Assembly (NCBI RefSeq): GCF_016881405.1
Contig: NZ_WOFE01000003.1
Coordinates: 1-64,000, forward strand
Source of the DNA: Deefgea chitinilytica
GTDB lineage: Bacteria > Pseudomonadota > Gammaproteobacteria > Burkholderiales > Chitinibacteraceae
Direction of reading: 5' to 3'
DNA: 64,000 nucleotides
The notes beneath the pieces are model-generated. The model saw nothing but the letters and a program-made list of their open reading frames with translations, ran no database searches and was not told the origin of the DNA. Below are positions 27,575 to 35,757 of this stretch, one piece after another; positions within the stretch are counted from its first letter, which is position 1; each line of letters starts with the position of its first letter. Made by a program: the position numbers and the translations under genes.

Positions 27575-27603
27575 AAGGCCCCACGCGGTGGGCAATGGGG
27601 CTT
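27575..27603 (-). terminator. Terminator after Sel1 gene A
   Basis: GCCCCA and TGGGGC arms flank an 11-nt loop region, with a T run on the minus strand. The matching hairpin after gene B is at 29142-29166; both belong to the duplicated unit. Confidence 0.75.
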
Positions 27604-27623
27604 GGTGTTGTTCTAGCTTGGCA

Positions 27624-28883
27624 TTATTTCGATTTTGTTAAGTGCGTCGCAATCGCTTTGCTCAAGTTGTTTGGCTTAGCCATTTCACTACTTAATCGCT
27701 GGCCAGCTTCAACTTGCTTTGGCGTCATTTTTGATATAGCGACTTCCGTATTTGCAGCCCCTTTTGTTGTTGCATCGACTGAGGCAAGATTAAATAGCGC
27801 ATAGGCCACGACCACGTTCTGCGGCACGCCTTGACCCTTCGCGTACATCAAGCCGAGGTTGTTTTGCGCTAGGGCAATGCCTTGCTCTGCCGCCTTGCGA
27901 TACCAGTCCACGGCTTGGGCATAGTCCTGCGGAACGCCGTGACCATTTTCGTACATCCGGCCGAGGTTGTTTTGCGCTAGGGCAATGCCTTGCTCTGCCG
28001 CCTTGCGATACCAGCCCACGGCTTGGGCGTAGTCCTGCGGAACGCCGCGACCATTTTGGTATATCCCGCCGAGGTTGTATTGCGCTTGGGCCATGCCTTG
28101 CTCAGCGGCCTTGCGAAACCAGTTCACTGCTTGAGCATAGTCCTGAGGAACGCCGCGACCATTTTCGTACATCACGCCGAGGTTGTATTGCGCACGGGCA
28201 TTGCCTTGCTCAGCCGCCTTGCGAAACCAGTTCACTACTTGAGCATAGTCCTGCGGAACGCCGCGACCTTTTTCGTACATCACGCCGAGGTTGTATTGCG
28301 CGAGGGCATTGCCTTGTTCAGCGGCCTTGCGAAACCAGCTCATGGCTTGGGCATAGTCCTGTGGTACGCCTTGTCCATCGCTATACATCACGCCGAGGTT
28401 GTATTGTGCACGGGCAATGCCTTGCTCAGCGGCCTTGCGAAACCAGCTCACGGCTTGGGCATAGTCCTGTGGTACGCCTTGTCCATCGCTATACATCAAG
28501 CCGAGGTTGTATTGCGCTCGGGCTTCCCCTTGCTCGGCGGCCTTGCGAAACCAGCTCATGGCTTGGGCATAGTCCTGTGGTACGCCTTGTCCATCGCTAT
28601 ACATCACACCGAGGTTGTATTGCGCACGGGCAATGCCTTGCTCAGCGGCCTTGCGAAACCAGCTCACGGCTTGGGCATAGTCCTGTGGTACGCCTTTTCC
28701 ATCGCTATACATCAAGCCGAGGCTGTATTGCGCACGGGCATTGCCTTGCTCAGTAAGCGGTCGAAACTCTTTAAGTGCCAGCTCGTAGTTTCCGGCGTTG
28801 TATGCCGCGACACCTTCATCAAGTCCCGCATGAGCTACGGAAATAAAGCTAGCCAGTAGTGGGGCGAGGATTAATTTTTTCAT
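27624..28883 (-). CDS. Exported Sel1-repeat protein A (element cargo)
   Basis: 419 residues. The signal peptide MKKLILAPLLASFISVAHA is followed by nine 36-residue Sel1-like repeats of the form AxAQYNLGxMYxxGxGVPQDYAQAxxWFRKAAEQG (about residues 50-370) and a helical tail (ATTKGAANTEVAISKMTPKQ). Sel1 solenoids bind other proteins; this one should act in the periplasm or outside. The repeats are nearly identical as DNA (108-bp units, about 27830-28760), suggesting recent expansion by recombination. Upstream and downstream regions match those of gene B, so the pair arose by tandem duplication. Confidence 0.9.
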   Translation of the reverse strand: MKKLILAPLLASFISVAHAGLDEGVAAYNAGNYELALKEFRPLTEQGNARAQYSLGLMYSDGKGVPQDYAQAVSWFRKAAEQGIARAQYNLGVMYSDGQGVPQDYAQAMSWFRKAAEQGEARAQYNLGLMYSDGQGVPQDYAQAVSWFRKAAEQGIARAQYNLGVMYSDGQGVPQDYAQAMSWFRKAAEQGNALAQYNLGVMYEKGRGVPQDYAQVVNWFRKAAEQGNARAQYNLGVMYENGRGVPQDYAQAVNWFRKAAEQGMAQAQYNLGGIYQNGRGVPQDYAQAVGWYRKAAEQGIALAQNNLGRMYENGHGVPQDYAQAVDWYRKAAEQGIALAQNNLGLMYAKGQGVPQNVVVAYALFNLASVDATTKGAANTEVAISKMTPKQVEAGQRLSSEMAKPNNLSKAIATHLTKSK

Positions 28884-29137
28884 ACTGCTGCGGCCTTTTG
28901 TGTGTTCGCATTTTAAATGCGAGCCATTGATGTGTACTTAAATCCGTCGGCTCTTTACTTTCGGCAGACTGTCGATAGTTTAACTTCGCTAATTGTAGTA
29001 GTGGTGTAAGAGGCGTGGGCTCGATTATTCGTAATAGACGACGGGCACATCAACCGACTCTAATCACATATAAGTGCATTGTCATATTTATGAGCCTCGA
29101 GAAACCCCTGTCCACACGCAATCAGGCACGGCAAAAC
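28884..29137. other. Duplicated upstream region of Sel1 gene A
   Basis: Non-coding; aligns almost base for base with 30143-30330, upstream of gene B. Shared stretches include GCGAGCCATTGATGTGTACT and CTTTCGGCAGACTGTCGATA. Both probably hold the same promoter. The two copies differ by small indels near GTAGTAG. Confidence 0.7.
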
Positions 29138-29141
29138 AAAA

Positions 29142-29166
29142 GCCCCACGCGGTTAAACAATGGGGC
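29142..29166 (-). terminator. Terminator after Sel1 gene B
   Basis: GCCCCA (29142-29147) and TGGGGC (29161-29166) form a hairpin with a T run on the minus strand; counterpart of 27575-27603. Confidence 0.75.
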
Positions 29167-29188
29167 ATGGTGTTGTTCTAGCTTGGCA

Positions 29189-30142
29189 TTACTTCGATTT
29201 TTTTAAGTACGCCTCAATCGCTTTGCTCAAGTTGTTTGGCTTAGCCATTTCACGACTCAATACCTGACCTGCTTCAACCTGTTTCGGTGTCATTTTTGAT
29301 AAAGCGACTTCCGTGTTTGCAGCCCCTTTTGTTGTTGCATCGACTGAGGCAAGATTAAATAGCGCATAGGCGATGCTCAAATTCTGCGGTACGCCTCTAC
29401 CGTCATGGTACATAACGCCGAGACTGAATTGCGCACTGGCATTGCCTTGTTCAGCGGCCTTGCGAAACCAGCTCACGGCTTGGACTACATCGGCTTGTTG
29501 TGTGTCACTATCAGAGTTGAAAGACTTGAAGAGGCACTCCTGGCCCATTCTGAGTTGCGCATAGGCAATGCCTTGCTCTGCCGCCTTGCGATACCAGCTA
29601 ATGGCTTGTTCAAGGTTCTGCCGAACGCCTCGGCCTTTTTCGTACATCATGCCGAGGTTAGATTGCGCATTGGCATTGCCTTGCTCAGCCGCCTTGCGAT
29701 ACCAGTTCACGGCCTGGTTATAGTCCACCGGAACGCCTCGACCTGTGTCGTACATAACGCCGAGGTCAGATTGTGCAGGGGCATAGCCTTGCTCTGCCGC
29801 CTTGCGATACCAGCCCACGGCTTGGGCGTAGTCCTGCGGTACGCCGCGACCATTTTGGTACATCACGCCGAGGTTGTGTTGCGCTTGGGCAATGCCTTGC
29901 TCTGCCGCCTTGCGATACCAGCCCACAGCTTGAGCATAGTCCTGCGGTACACCTCGGCCGTTTTCGTACATTATGCCGACGTTGTATTGCGCACGGGCAT
30001 CGCCTTGCTCAGCAAGCGGTCGATACTCTTTAAGTGCCAGCTCGTAGTTTCCGGCTTTGTATGCCGCGACACCTTCATCAAGTCCCGCATGAGCTAGGGA
30101 AATACAGCTAGCCAGTAGTGCGGCAAGGATTATTTTTTTCAT
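29189..30142 (-). CDS. Exported Sel1-repeat protein B (element cargo)
   Basis: 317 residues, a paralogue of gene A with a nearly identical signal peptide and C-terminal tail but only about six Sel1 repeats. The fifth is longer, with an Asp/Ser-rich insertion (FKSFNSDSDTQQADVVQ). The repeats here are more diverged from each other than in A. As in A, the mature protein should fold as an alpha solenoid in the periplasm. Its location in the element and absence of replication or packaging motifs mark it as cargo; a role in host interaction or defence is only a guess. Confidence 0.9.
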   Translation of the reverse strand: MKKIILAALLASCISLAHAGLDEGVAAYKAGNYELALKEYRPLAEQGDARAQYNVGIMYENGRGVPQDYAQAVGWYRKAAEQGIAQAQHNLGVMYQNGRGVPQDYAQAVGWYRKAAEQGYAPAQSDLGVMYDTGRGVPVDYNQAVNWYRKAAEQGNANAQSNLGMMYEKGRGVRQNLEQAISWYRKAAEQGIAYAQLRMGQECLFKSFNSDSDTQQADVVQAVSWFRKAAEQGNASAQFSLGVMYHDGRGVPQNLSIAYALFNLASVDATTKGAANTEVALSKMTPKQVEAGQVLSREMAKPNNLSKAIEAYLKKSK

Positions 30143-30403
30143 ACTGCGGCGGCCTATTGTCTGTTCGCATATTAAATGCGAGCCATTGATGTGTACTTAA
30201 ATACGTCGACTCTTTACTTTCGGCAGACTGTCGATAGTTTAACTTCGCTAATTGTATAGTAGTTTGTATAGTAGTTTAAGAGGCGTGGACTCGATTATTC
30301 GTAATAGACGACGAGCACATCAATCAAGTCTGACCTCTTTGATTGCTTTTGCATTTACACAGACTTGTTGCTTGATGACTGTAGCTATATTTCCACTTGC
30401 CAA

Positions 30404-30428
30404 TAAAAAACCGCCATTAAAGGCGGCT
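30404..30428 (-). terminator. Terminator of the element's replication gene cluster
   Basis: CCGCC/GGCGG hairpin (CCGCCATTAAAGGCGG at 30411-30426) with TTTTTT on the minus strand; directly after the 95-residue gene. Confidence 0.9.
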
Positions 30429-30431
30429 TCA

Positions 30432-30719
30432 TCAGCACAACTTTTTAAGCTCTTGCTTCTGGTTTCGTTGTAATTCGGCCAGTTGCCTAACTAAATCCTT
30501 TATTTGATTAGAAAACACCCGACTATCACGCATGGATTGGGTAAATTGCTGGCGCTCGGTAATTGCTGCAGCACTTCGCCGCCCGTGCTTTAGCGCGTTT
30601 TGGCTACTGGCTGACTTTCCTTGCTTTGTTCGTGCGCCCGTCGACTTTACCCACGGCTGCCACGTTTTGATTAGCTCGGCTTGTTTTGCCTTTCTTTCGG
30701 GTGTCCAACCGTTCGCCAT
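30432..30719 (-). CDS. Small island protein, unknown function
   Basis: 95 residues, strongly basic. The N-terminal pattern WTPERKAKQAELIKTWQPW, followed by KSTGARTKQGK and NALKHG, is a form I have seen repeatedly in small proteins of proteobacterial prophages and islands, but no function is known to me. The C-terminal half is helical and charged. Its first 116 nt overlap the end of the preceding gene in another frame, and a terminator follows immediately, so it is the last gene of the replication cluster. Confidence 0.7.
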   Translation of the reverse strand: MANGWTPERKAKQAELIKTWQPWVKSTGARTKQGKSASSQNALKHGRRSAAAITERQQFTQSMRDSRVFSNQIKDLVRQLAELQRNQKQELKKLC

Positions 30720-31305
30720 CGTCGTGCTCCAATAGTTCGTTTGTAATATTTTTTTCTGACTGCATTGCTCCGTGCGCGGGTACTTGAGTGCCGTTATTCA
30801 CTTGTTGCGCCCCGCTGCTAATATTGGCTTGATTAGCAAACACAGCAACCCTCGGACTCTTCACCTCGGCCAAGGTTTCAATCGTGGCACGGCATTGACT
30901 CTGGGCTTTAAAGGCCATCCGAAGATAACGCTCGGTGGTTTCAATACTGTGTCCGACGTTATTCAACGCCCGTTGTGCCAACAAGTTAAACAAGCCATCC
31001 AGTGTTTGCATTTGAGCAACCAGCGTAACCTCTGCCAGTGTTAAATCACCATTAACCACCTTATCGGAACGCTGCTGCAATATCTCTAAGTGCTCGGCAA
31101 GGCTAATTTCACCCTCCTTGCAAAAAACCCCCACTTTATTGATTTTCTCAAAAGAAATTGCAGCTTGTAGTTCGGGACTAGTAATGACTCTTGCAACCAT
31201 TTGCCCACGCGGTTCATTAGCACTGGCTTTAACAGAAATTTGCTTAGGGTCTTTAGTTGCCGTCCGTTGTGGCGTGCCTGCCACCTTTTTACTGTCCAGT
31301 GCCAT
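30604..31305 (-). CDS. Unknown island protein between ATPase and last gene
   Basis: 233 residues, no recognised domain. Cytosolic by composition. The middle (about 60-150) is predicted helical (EGEISLAEHLEILQQRSDKV, ALNNVGHSIETTERYLRMAF), and the C-terminus is Lys/Arg-rich and disordered. It starts 2 nt after the ATPase gene stop and overlaps the next gene by 116 nt, which indicates tight coupling. The charge pattern would suit nucleic-acid contact, but this is a guess. Confidence 0.7.
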   Translation of the reverse strand: MALDSKKVAGTPQRTATKDPKQISVKASANEPRGQMVARVITSPELQAAISFEKINKVGVFCKEGEISLAEHLEILQQRSDKVVNGDLTLAEVTLVAQMQTLDGLFNLLAQRALNNVGHSIETTERYLRMAFKAQSQCRATIETLAEVKSPRVAVFANQANISSGAQQVNNGTQVPAHGAMQSEKNITNELLEHDDGERLDTRKKGKTSRANQNVAAVGKVDGRTNKARKVSQ

Positions 31306-31307
31306 GA

Positions 31308-33008
31308 TTAAAAACCCTCCATTGCGTCAAGTGCTGCGAGTGGGTCAACAGTCTCGTTACTGCTAAATTCGGCGGGGGGTTGGTCAATAACCGTCAAAAC
31401 CGGCGCAACCGACAAACTCGGCTCAATTTGTAATTTCCATTCGACTCGGTCGCGTGAATCACCGTGTTTGATAAACTTCATACCATCAAAAATGCGTCCC
31501 GCATGTTTCTTTAGCCAACATCCAAGCTTGCGCGGGTCGATAGTCCCTTGTTTTTCAGCCGCCTCCATTAAAGCGTCTGCAAAATCACTGGTACGCCCAG
31601 TTTGGCTTGCCCAAATAACTACATCTCTAACCAGTGTGGGTGATGTGCCAAATTGATTTTTCCAGCCAAGTAACACGCGCCCTAATAATTCAGCAGCGGG
31701 GTCAGATTTAAGCTGCTCATAAAAGCGTTGTGCGGGGTCGGCCATGCCAAGCCAAATCAATGGCTTGCGACACAGCTCTGTCCACTCTGAAAAACTCGCC
31801 AGCGGTGTGCAATTCACCCCTTGTCGACCTGATACTATCCAAGCCCTAATAATGGTCAGCGCGGCGGTAACATATTTAGCACGGTTCCCCTGTAATTCCA
31901 TTTCGATATTCGGTCGCTTAAACTCCCTTGCTGTTGGTGTTTCACATCGTGGGTCAAGCTGAATGCACAACACACGCCGCGCCATATCTTTAATGGCTTC
32001 TATATTGTTTCCAGAAAATAAAATAAGCGCACACGTCGAACATATAACGTCTTTTGATACACCCAGCAAACGCCCACATATAAATGCCTCGGTGATTACT
32101 GCTTTAAGAGTTTCACTTGGCACAATATCACCCGACATGTCGTCAAAGTTGATCACCGCTGGCGATTTTAGCAGTAGGGCAATCAGTAGCTTGCGCATCT
32201 CATCGCTATCGTTTGTGAAGGCTGTAGCAGGGACGCTTTGCGGCGTGGACAGTGAAGCAATCAACCGCGCTAAAAATGATTTACCACTCCCTTGAACGTG
32301 AGCATTGATAAGAAAAGCGGGGGCTGTGCGTAAACTTGGGCGAGTTGCTGCTGTCAGCATGGCGGCAAGCGCTGCGGCACGGTCACATTCAGCATCAAAA
32401 GCACACTCCTCAATAACCTCTGACAATACTGCTAATGCTGACTTAGCATTGTCCATTGTTGGGTTCGCTGGAACTGTATATTCTGCTGCATTAAATACGC
32501 CATAACGTGCAGTCTCAGCGTCATAGCCTGCTTCTGTAACAAGAGAAAAATCGGGACGCAAATAAGGCTGTCGGGCAATACCACGCAAAATAGGCAAGTG
32601 CTTGTAATCAGTCGAAGCAAATAAAATACGCACATACTTTTCCGGCGGGTCAATCGCTACAAAAGCGTCCTTCCTCTTATCAAACCGTTTCCAAGCGGCA
32701 AGCCTCGACAGGTCGCGCATCAGTGACGGTTGCGATACAGGCACAATTGCCGTTTCGCCCGATGTCGGGCAGGTCTGCACCGTCGCCAGCAAGCCAGACG
32801 CTTGGAAATGTCGCCCACTCTGTGAAAGCGTTTTTTCAGCTTGGTCGACGATGTTATGCAGATTACCAGCAGAAACTTCGATCACGGGTAGATTGTCGGT
32901 TATGTCGGTTTTGACGGTTATGTTCAGGCCGTCCGGCGAATTTGGCAGAATCTCCATAGCGTTATCCGGTGAAGCCAAAGCAAATAATGGGGCATCATTC
33001 AGCATCAT
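31308..33008 (-). CDS. SF3-like ATPase/helicase of the element
   Basis: 566 residues from ATG 33008, with AAGGAG 5 nt upstream and an ATGA overlap with the primase gene. The ATPase core lies at about 235-345: Walker A V-Q-G-S-G-K-S-F, Walker B-like AVINFDDMSGD, and a sensor-like LILFSGNN. This matches the helicase half of P4 alpha-like replication proteins, here split from the primase. It should unwind element DNA during replication. The N-terminal ~200 residues are unassigned. Confidence 0.82.
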   Translation of the reverse strand: MMLNDAPLFALASPDNAMEILPNSPDGLNITVKTDITDNLPVIEVSAGNLHNIVDQAEKTLSQSGRHFQASGLLATVQTCPTSGETAIVPVSQPSLMRDLSRLAAWKRFDKRKDAFVAIDPPEKYVRILFASTDYKHLPILRGIARQPYLRPDFSLVTEAGYDAETARYGVFNAAEYTVPANPTMDNAKSALAVLSEVIEECAFDAECDRAAALAAMLTAATRPSLRTAPAFLINAHVQGSGKSFLARLIASLSTPQSVPATAFTNDSDEMRKLLIALLLKSPAVINFDDMSGDIVPSETLKAVITEAFICGRLLGVSKDVICSTCALILFSGNNIEAIKDMARRVLCIQLDPRCETPTAREFKRPNIEMELQGNRAKYVTAALTIIRAWIVSGRQGVNCTPLASFSEWTELCRKPLIWLGMADPAQRFYEQLKSDPAAELLGRVLLGWKNQFGTSPTLVRDVVIWASQTGRTSDFADALMEAAEKQGTIDPRKLGCWLKKHAGRIFDGMKFIKHGDSRDRVEWKLQIEPSLSVAPVLTVIDQPPAEFSSNETVDPLAALDAMEGF

Positions 33009-34090
33009 GCTTGCTCCTTGTTGATTTCGTCGTTCATTACATCCATCCAATCAGTACCAGCAACAGGCGGTAGTAACACACTTACCTTGTAGCCCTCTGC
33101 CACCAGCCGAGCAGCCAAGATGTAGGCCGCCTCTTTACCCGCATTACGACCTTTGTGGTCTGGACGGTCGTTGTCGGCATAGATGATGATTTCACGCACG
33201 CCATCCGGTACAAGGAACGATTTAAGGCCGCTGGTACTGATGCACGCCCACACCGCTAAACCTGTCATACGATGGACAGCTAAAGCGGTTTCGATACCCT
33301 CGGTTAAAGCCAAACGGCCATCAGCCCATATCGAGTACAAACGGCATGCAGCACCCGCCAAAGCGCCATCATGCGCGGCCTGTAGTTTTTTGTTAGGCAG
33401 TAACACGCCATCCCTGCCATGCAGTACCAGCTTGTTTGCATCTTGGCTTAAATAAATCCGGTGCATACCAGCCAGTGAGCCATCCGCTTTGGTGATTTGT
33501 GCCACCAATGCCGGAAACGTACCCAACATAACGGGCTTATTGTCGGCAACGTGCCAGTAATCCAAAGCCGTGCAATTACGTAACGGGCTATTTTCACCCG
33601 TCGGCAAACACACCCAATTCAGGCCGCGATTCAGCAAGTACTTACCCGCTTGATTGTCTGGACGGATTGCCACACAGGAATCAAACACCGCTTGCACCTT
33701 GTCCGTGCGGTCAACCATTTGTACGACTTGGCTAGTCGCTGGAACTGCATAGGGTATTGCCATGTAATTATTGTTAAATATGCTATCGGCTGATATACCT
33801 AATACATTGGCAACAGCCTTAACCGCATCAGGAAAACTCAGTCCGAAAACATGCCGCACCAGTGCAAAGCCATCACCGCCTTGCTCATCCATACCACGGC
33901 AAGCAAAACGGCCATAGTCAGCGCCGTTACCGCGTAAGGTGAATTGAAAACGGTCTTTACCACCGCATGCAGGGCAAGGGTGATTCTTACCATCCAAGTA
34001 TTTCGCATTGATTCCCAAGGCTTGCAGAGTAAAAGGCCAGTTACCATGCGCGGCTTGTTTGACTGTATCGCTGAATGATTCGCGCATCAT
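33005..34090 (-). CDS. P4-type primase (zinc ribbon plus Toprim)
   Basis: 361 residues. The N-terminal primase zinc ribbon is C-P-A-C-G-G-K-D-R-F near residue 39, completed by FACRG. It is followed by a Toprim-type domain (LTEGIETALAVH, then IIIYADNDRPDHKG with acidic metal ligands), and the C-terminus reads GTDWMDVMND. This is the primase half of P4 alpha-like proteins; it makes RNA primers for element replication. It overlaps the genes on both sides by 4 nt, forming one unit with the HTH gene, AlpA gene and ATPase gene. Confidence 0.9.
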   Translation of the reverse strand: MMRESFSDTVKQAAHGNWPFTLQALGINAKYLDGKNHPCPACGGKDRFQFTLRGNGADYGRFACRGMDEQGGDGFALVRHVFGLSFPDAVKAVANVLGISADSIFNNNYMAIPYAVPATSQVVQMVDRTDKVQAVFDSCVAIRPDNQAGKYLLNRGLNWVCLPTGENSPLRNCTALDYWHVADNKPVMLGTFPALVAQITKADGSLAGMHRIYLSQDANKLVLHGRDGVLLPNKKLQAAHDGALAGAACRLYSIWADGRLALTEGIETALAVHRMTGLAVWACISTSGLKSFLVPDGVREIIIYADNDRPDHKGRNAGKEAAYILAARLVAEGYKVSVLLPPVAGTDWMDVMNDEINKEQA

Positions 34091-34392
34091 GATTGCACCG
34101 CCTTAGGTTCAGACAGTAGCGTGTAAATGGCGACTTTTGAATGTGGTCGATTAAAGCCATCAAGCACTGGGCATAATTCTGTGTTGATTTCATAACCGGA
34201 CTCGCGCAACTCTTTAATGCGCGGCGCTGGCTGCATGATATTCCAATCATCGCGCAACTCTACGGTGCTATGCCCACGTTGGCGTAATGCTTGTAAAACA
34301 CGTTGCCGTTGTGAGGCGGCGCTGGTGTTGGTAAGATTGCCATGCGTAGCAGCAAGGCCGTTATTCTCGAAAGGGGTAGCGGTCTTTTTCAT
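34087..34392 (-). CDS. Small helix-turn-helix protein
   Basis: 101 residues from ATG 34392, which overlaps the alpA stop by 4 nt; the frame is open 14 codons further, inside alpA. The central region (SQRQRVLQALRQRGHSTVEL, then APRIKELRESGYEI) fits the short winged-helix proteins found next to primases in satellites and prophages. The family is unnamed to my knowledge. It may regulate the primase genes. Confidence 0.75.
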   Translation of the reverse strand: MKKTATPFENNGLAATHGNLTNTSAASQRQRVLQALRQRGHSTVELRDDWNIMQPAPRIKELRESGYEINTELCPVLDGFNRPHSKVAIYTLLSEPKAVQS

Positions 34393-34610
34393 TTTTGCGC
34401 CGCCTTTGACGCTGCAATGCGGCTTTCTACCCATCCTAAAATGTCTGATTTCAGCCAGCCGACGCGACTACCACCAAGAGATATATTTTTGGGGAACGTA
34501 CCCGCCGCCATATCGCGGTAAATACTGGTACGGGATTTTGATGTGATTTGCTCTACCGTCTTGCGGGTGAATATCTGCGGCAAGCTGTCGGGGATAGTTT
34601 GATTTGTCAT
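34389..34610 (-). CDS. alpA: AlpA-family transcriptional regulator
   Basis: 73 residues from ATG 34610 (a TTG three codons earlier is possible). A MerR-like winged-helix domain: QIFTRKTVEQITSKSRTSIY, then FPKNISLGGSRVGWLKSDI and a C-terminal helix. In P4 and CP4-57 elements AlpA controls integrase/excisionase activity and replication genes. It is the first gene of the replication cluster here, following a terminator at 34661-34684. Confidence 0.9.
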   Translation of the reverse strand: MTNQTIPDSLPQIFTRKTVEQITSKSRTSIYRDMAAGTFPKNISLGGSRVGWLKSDILGWVESRIAASKAAQK

Positions 34611-34660
34611 CGTGTGCAATCCATAGCCGTGTTGGGCTTGTTAGGGGACACACGCAAGAT

Positions 34661-34684
34661 AAAGCCCCACGAATGGGGCTTGTG
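34661..34684 (-). terminator. Terminator between unknown island gene and alpA
   Basis: AAAGCCCCACGAATGGGGCTT at about 34662-34682. On the minus strand it follows the 316-residue gene, with a TTTATC tail. Confidence 0.8.
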
Positions 34685-34712
34685 TCAGGTGACAAAATCA
34701 TTTGTCAGATTG

Positions 34713-35663
34713 CTATTTGATAGATGTCAAAGCCTCGATTCCGTTTGCAATAGCTGTCCTGATTTTTGTGTCGGCTAGGCCGTAAAGCTTTGCATCTGGA
34801 ACGCCACTTAGAAGCGCTACAACATCCTCAGCAATTGCTTTTGCGTTTGGCCGCTCTCCGTGTTTATATTTTACGGCCTTCGCAGCTAGGCATAGGGCTA
34901 TAGCACCAATCATCTTCGACTCATCTGGCTGTTTTGTTATTGGTTTTGCTTCATCATCAGCTATTGATGCTTCAAATAAAGCTATGTCAGAAGCTCGGAT
35001 GACGAGTGCGGAGTCATCTGGGAGGCCTCCTGCTGGATAATAACTATTTGCTTCGCCGTAAGGTTTTCCTTCGAAGTGTTCTAGAAGCTGGAAGCAATTG
35101 CCCTCGTCATCTAGAACGACGACTCCACCCAAATTTACAAGTGTTATTGCTGGGCCATTAGTAAGTGTTTGGAATTTATGTTGAACGTCTAGTCTCTCAG
35201 CGCCAATCATTGCTAATTGATAGACGCCAGCTAGAGTTATTGGCTCATCCGTATCGAATTGATAAATCAAACCATTCGACTCTAGTCCTTCGTAATAGAG
35301 CATGAATTTATTATCGTTTAATCGTGATTCAAGTTCTTTTTTTAGCTCTTCGGGTATTTGATCGAGCCATTCTTGTGTTACCAAATTGTCAAACTCTGGC
35401 AAGTTTAACTTTTCAAAAAAATTAATATCGTCTTGTGATGCAAATAATGAGGGACGAAAGCAAATTAGAGCATCTTCTTTGGGTCTGATTTTTCCCTTGA
35501 AAGCTTTTGCGTGGTTGACTAGGTCAACTGAAATCTTTAAATGTCCATCCAAGGCTAATTGAAGCACATCGGCGATTGTGACTTCGTCCTCTAGCGTGCT
35601 TGATAATCGCCTCGCGGCGTCTGCAAGTGTGAGATTTTTTTTCAATTTGAACAATTTTTTCAT
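34713..35663 (-). CDS. Unknown island protein next to integrase gene
   Basis: 316 residues. The N-terminus (MKKLFKLKKNLTLADAARRL) looks like a small HTH-like helical segment of the type seen in other phage-satellite proteins. The middle is rich in acidic and aromatic residues, and the C-terminal ~70 residues (RPNAKAIAEDVVALLSG...TKIRTAIANGIEAL) form a helical pair. No enzymatic motif is seen. AT content looks higher than in the flanking chromosome. It is separated from alpA by a terminator and could be cargo or a regulator. Confidence 0.75.
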   Translation of the reverse strand: MKKLFKLKKNLTLADAARRLSSTLEDEVTIADVLQLALDGHLKISVDLVNHAKAFKGKIRPKEDALICFRPSLFASQDDINFFEKLNLPEFDNLVTQEWLDQIPEELKKELESRLNDNKFMLYYEGLESNGLIYQFDTDEPITLAGVYQLAMIGAERLDVQHKFQTLTNGPAITLVNLGGVVVLDDEGNCFQLLEHFEGKPYGEANSYYPAGGLPDDSALVIRASDIALFEASIADDEAKPITKQPDESKMIGAIALCLAAKAVKYKHGERPNAKAIAEDVVALLSGVPDAKLYGLADTKIRTAIANGIEALTSIK

Positions 35664-35757
35664 ATTGGACTTTGCTTTAACCCCTGTAATTGATTGCCAC
35701 GCCAGCAGATCAGGGTTATCTGTGTTCAGCCGCTAAGCCTAGACGTGGCAAACTTGG

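Noticed and set aside
27835-28760. Regular 108-bp repeats that could look like a CRISPR or satellite array
   Set aside because: The period equals 36 codons and is in frame with a Sel1-repeat protein; repeats are contiguous with no unique spacers.
27990-28859. Long open frame on the plus strand opposite Sel1 gene A (and a similar one at 29405-30097 opposite gene B)
   Set aside because: Antisense shadow of repeated codons; no start site, and the minus frames have signal peptide and family repeats.
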